In this document: in pieces, positions 6,508 through 6,616 of the stretch
How positions within the stretch are numbered: position 1 is the stretch's first letter
Layout of the letters: each line of letters opens with the position of its first letter
From: Sphingomonas paucimobilis
GTDB lineage: Bacteria; Pseudomonadota; Alphaproteobacteria; Sphingomonadales; Sphingomonadaceae
Assembly (NCBI GenBank): GCA_945860425.1
Contig: CAMAQU010000099.1
Coordinates: 1-6,616 of the forward strand
Reading direction: 5' to 3'
DNA: 6,616 nucleotides
Translations under genes and position numbers: made by a program
Notes under the pieces: generated by a model
Told to the model about the DNA's origin: nothing
The model's input: the letters and a program-made list of their open reading frames with translations, nothing else
Databases searched by the model: none

Positions 6508-6573
6508 ATGATTGCTGTTTGGGCAAAGTTCCGGCACATTGGATCTATCTGCCAAATAGAGCACCTCACATGA
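6508..6573 (+). CDS. Small ORF (21 codons) coupled to the YggT-like gene
   Basis: This ORF encodes 21 residues starting MIAVWAKFRHIGSICQ. Its TGA overlaps the ATG of the next gene as ATGA (6570-6573), the same coupling arrangement seen twice in the acyl-CoA operon. The frame is open upstream to an ATG at 6418, which would give 51 residues (MALLKAVKTRIAASLLSSAW onward), but that ATG has only GAGAG directly next to it. The start at 6508 is preferred because of the ribosome site. I recognise no family. It may be a leader peptide that feeds ribosomes to the downstream start, or a chance open frame. Confidence 0.35.
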   Translation: MIAVWAKFRHIGSICQIEHLT

Positions 6574-6616
6574 ACCTGATCATCGATATTCTGCGTATCC
6601 TCCTTGATGTTGTTTG
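6570..6616 (+). CDS. Start of a YggT-like small membrane protein, 3' partial
   Basis: Only 15 codons are visible, reading MNLIIDILRILLDVV before the window ends. A hydrophobic N-terminal helix ending LLDVV resembles the start of alphaproteobacterial YggT family proteins, which continue into a Trp-rich membrane helix; the family is made of small inner-membrane proteins of unclear role. No clear Shine-Dalgarno precedes the ATG, but the start overlaps the upstream small ORF's stop, so translation may depend on coupling. Fifteen residues are too few for a firm family call. Confidence 0.4.
   Translation, partial: MNLIIDILRILLDVV

Noticed and set aside
6405..6585. TPP riboswitch-like pieces: GGCTGAGA at 6409-6416 and GAACCTGATC at 6572-6581.
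   Set aside because: The two pieces are about 160 nt apart with an open frame between them, the second lies in coding sequence, and the upstream GGGGTG part and the supporting stems are absent.

Overview
This window looks like a stretch of an alphaproteobacterial chromosome, most likely from the Sphingomonadales. That is inferred from the moderately high GC content, the protein style, and the start of a YggT-like gene at the right edge; no marker gene here fixes the taxon. There are no RNA genes, insertion sequences, CRISPR arrays or other mobile features that I can support.

Positions 2-5266 hold a tight plus-strand operon for acyl-CoA breakdown. In order it encodes the C-terminal part of a double-hotdog (MaoC / FAS1-like) enoyl-CoA hydratase cut by the left edge, an acyl-CoA dehydrogenase with its catalytic Glu at the isovaleryl/long-chain position, an HSD10-like short-chain dehydrogenase, a second acyl-CoA dehydrogenase with an Asp in place of the usual C-terminal catalytic Glu, and the A and B subunits of a 3-oxoacid CoA-transferase (SCOT family). 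Two gene pairs overlap by ATGA and the other gaps are 17, 30 and 21 bp, so co-transcription is very likely. Together the enzymes supply alpha,beta-dehydrogenation (twice, with different enzymes), hydration, oxidation of a 3-hydroxyacyl-CoA, and CoA transfer to or from a 3-oxoacid. That is nearly a complete beta-oxidation round for a branched or otherwise unusual acid; the thiolase or lyase and the acid-activating enzyme are not in view. The true substrate cannot be read from the sequence.

Positions 5267-5364 are a short spacer with no clear terminator. A separate plus-strand gene (5365-6015, GTG start with a GGAG ribosome site) encodes a probably exported 216-residue protein of unknown function with two Cys residues after the signal peptide. 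It converges, with 3 bp between stops, on a minus-strand gene (6370 to 6019) that has a good ribosome site and GTG start but is split by an apparent +1 frameshift near 6220, so it is a pseudogene or carries a sequencing error.

The last 250 bp form a divergent regulatory region. It contains a possible minus-strand promoter bracketed by an 8-bp inverted repeat, a small plus-strand ORF with a very strong ribosome site (6508-6573), and the first 15 codons of a YggT-like membrane protein whose ATG overlaps the small ORF's stop (ATGA).
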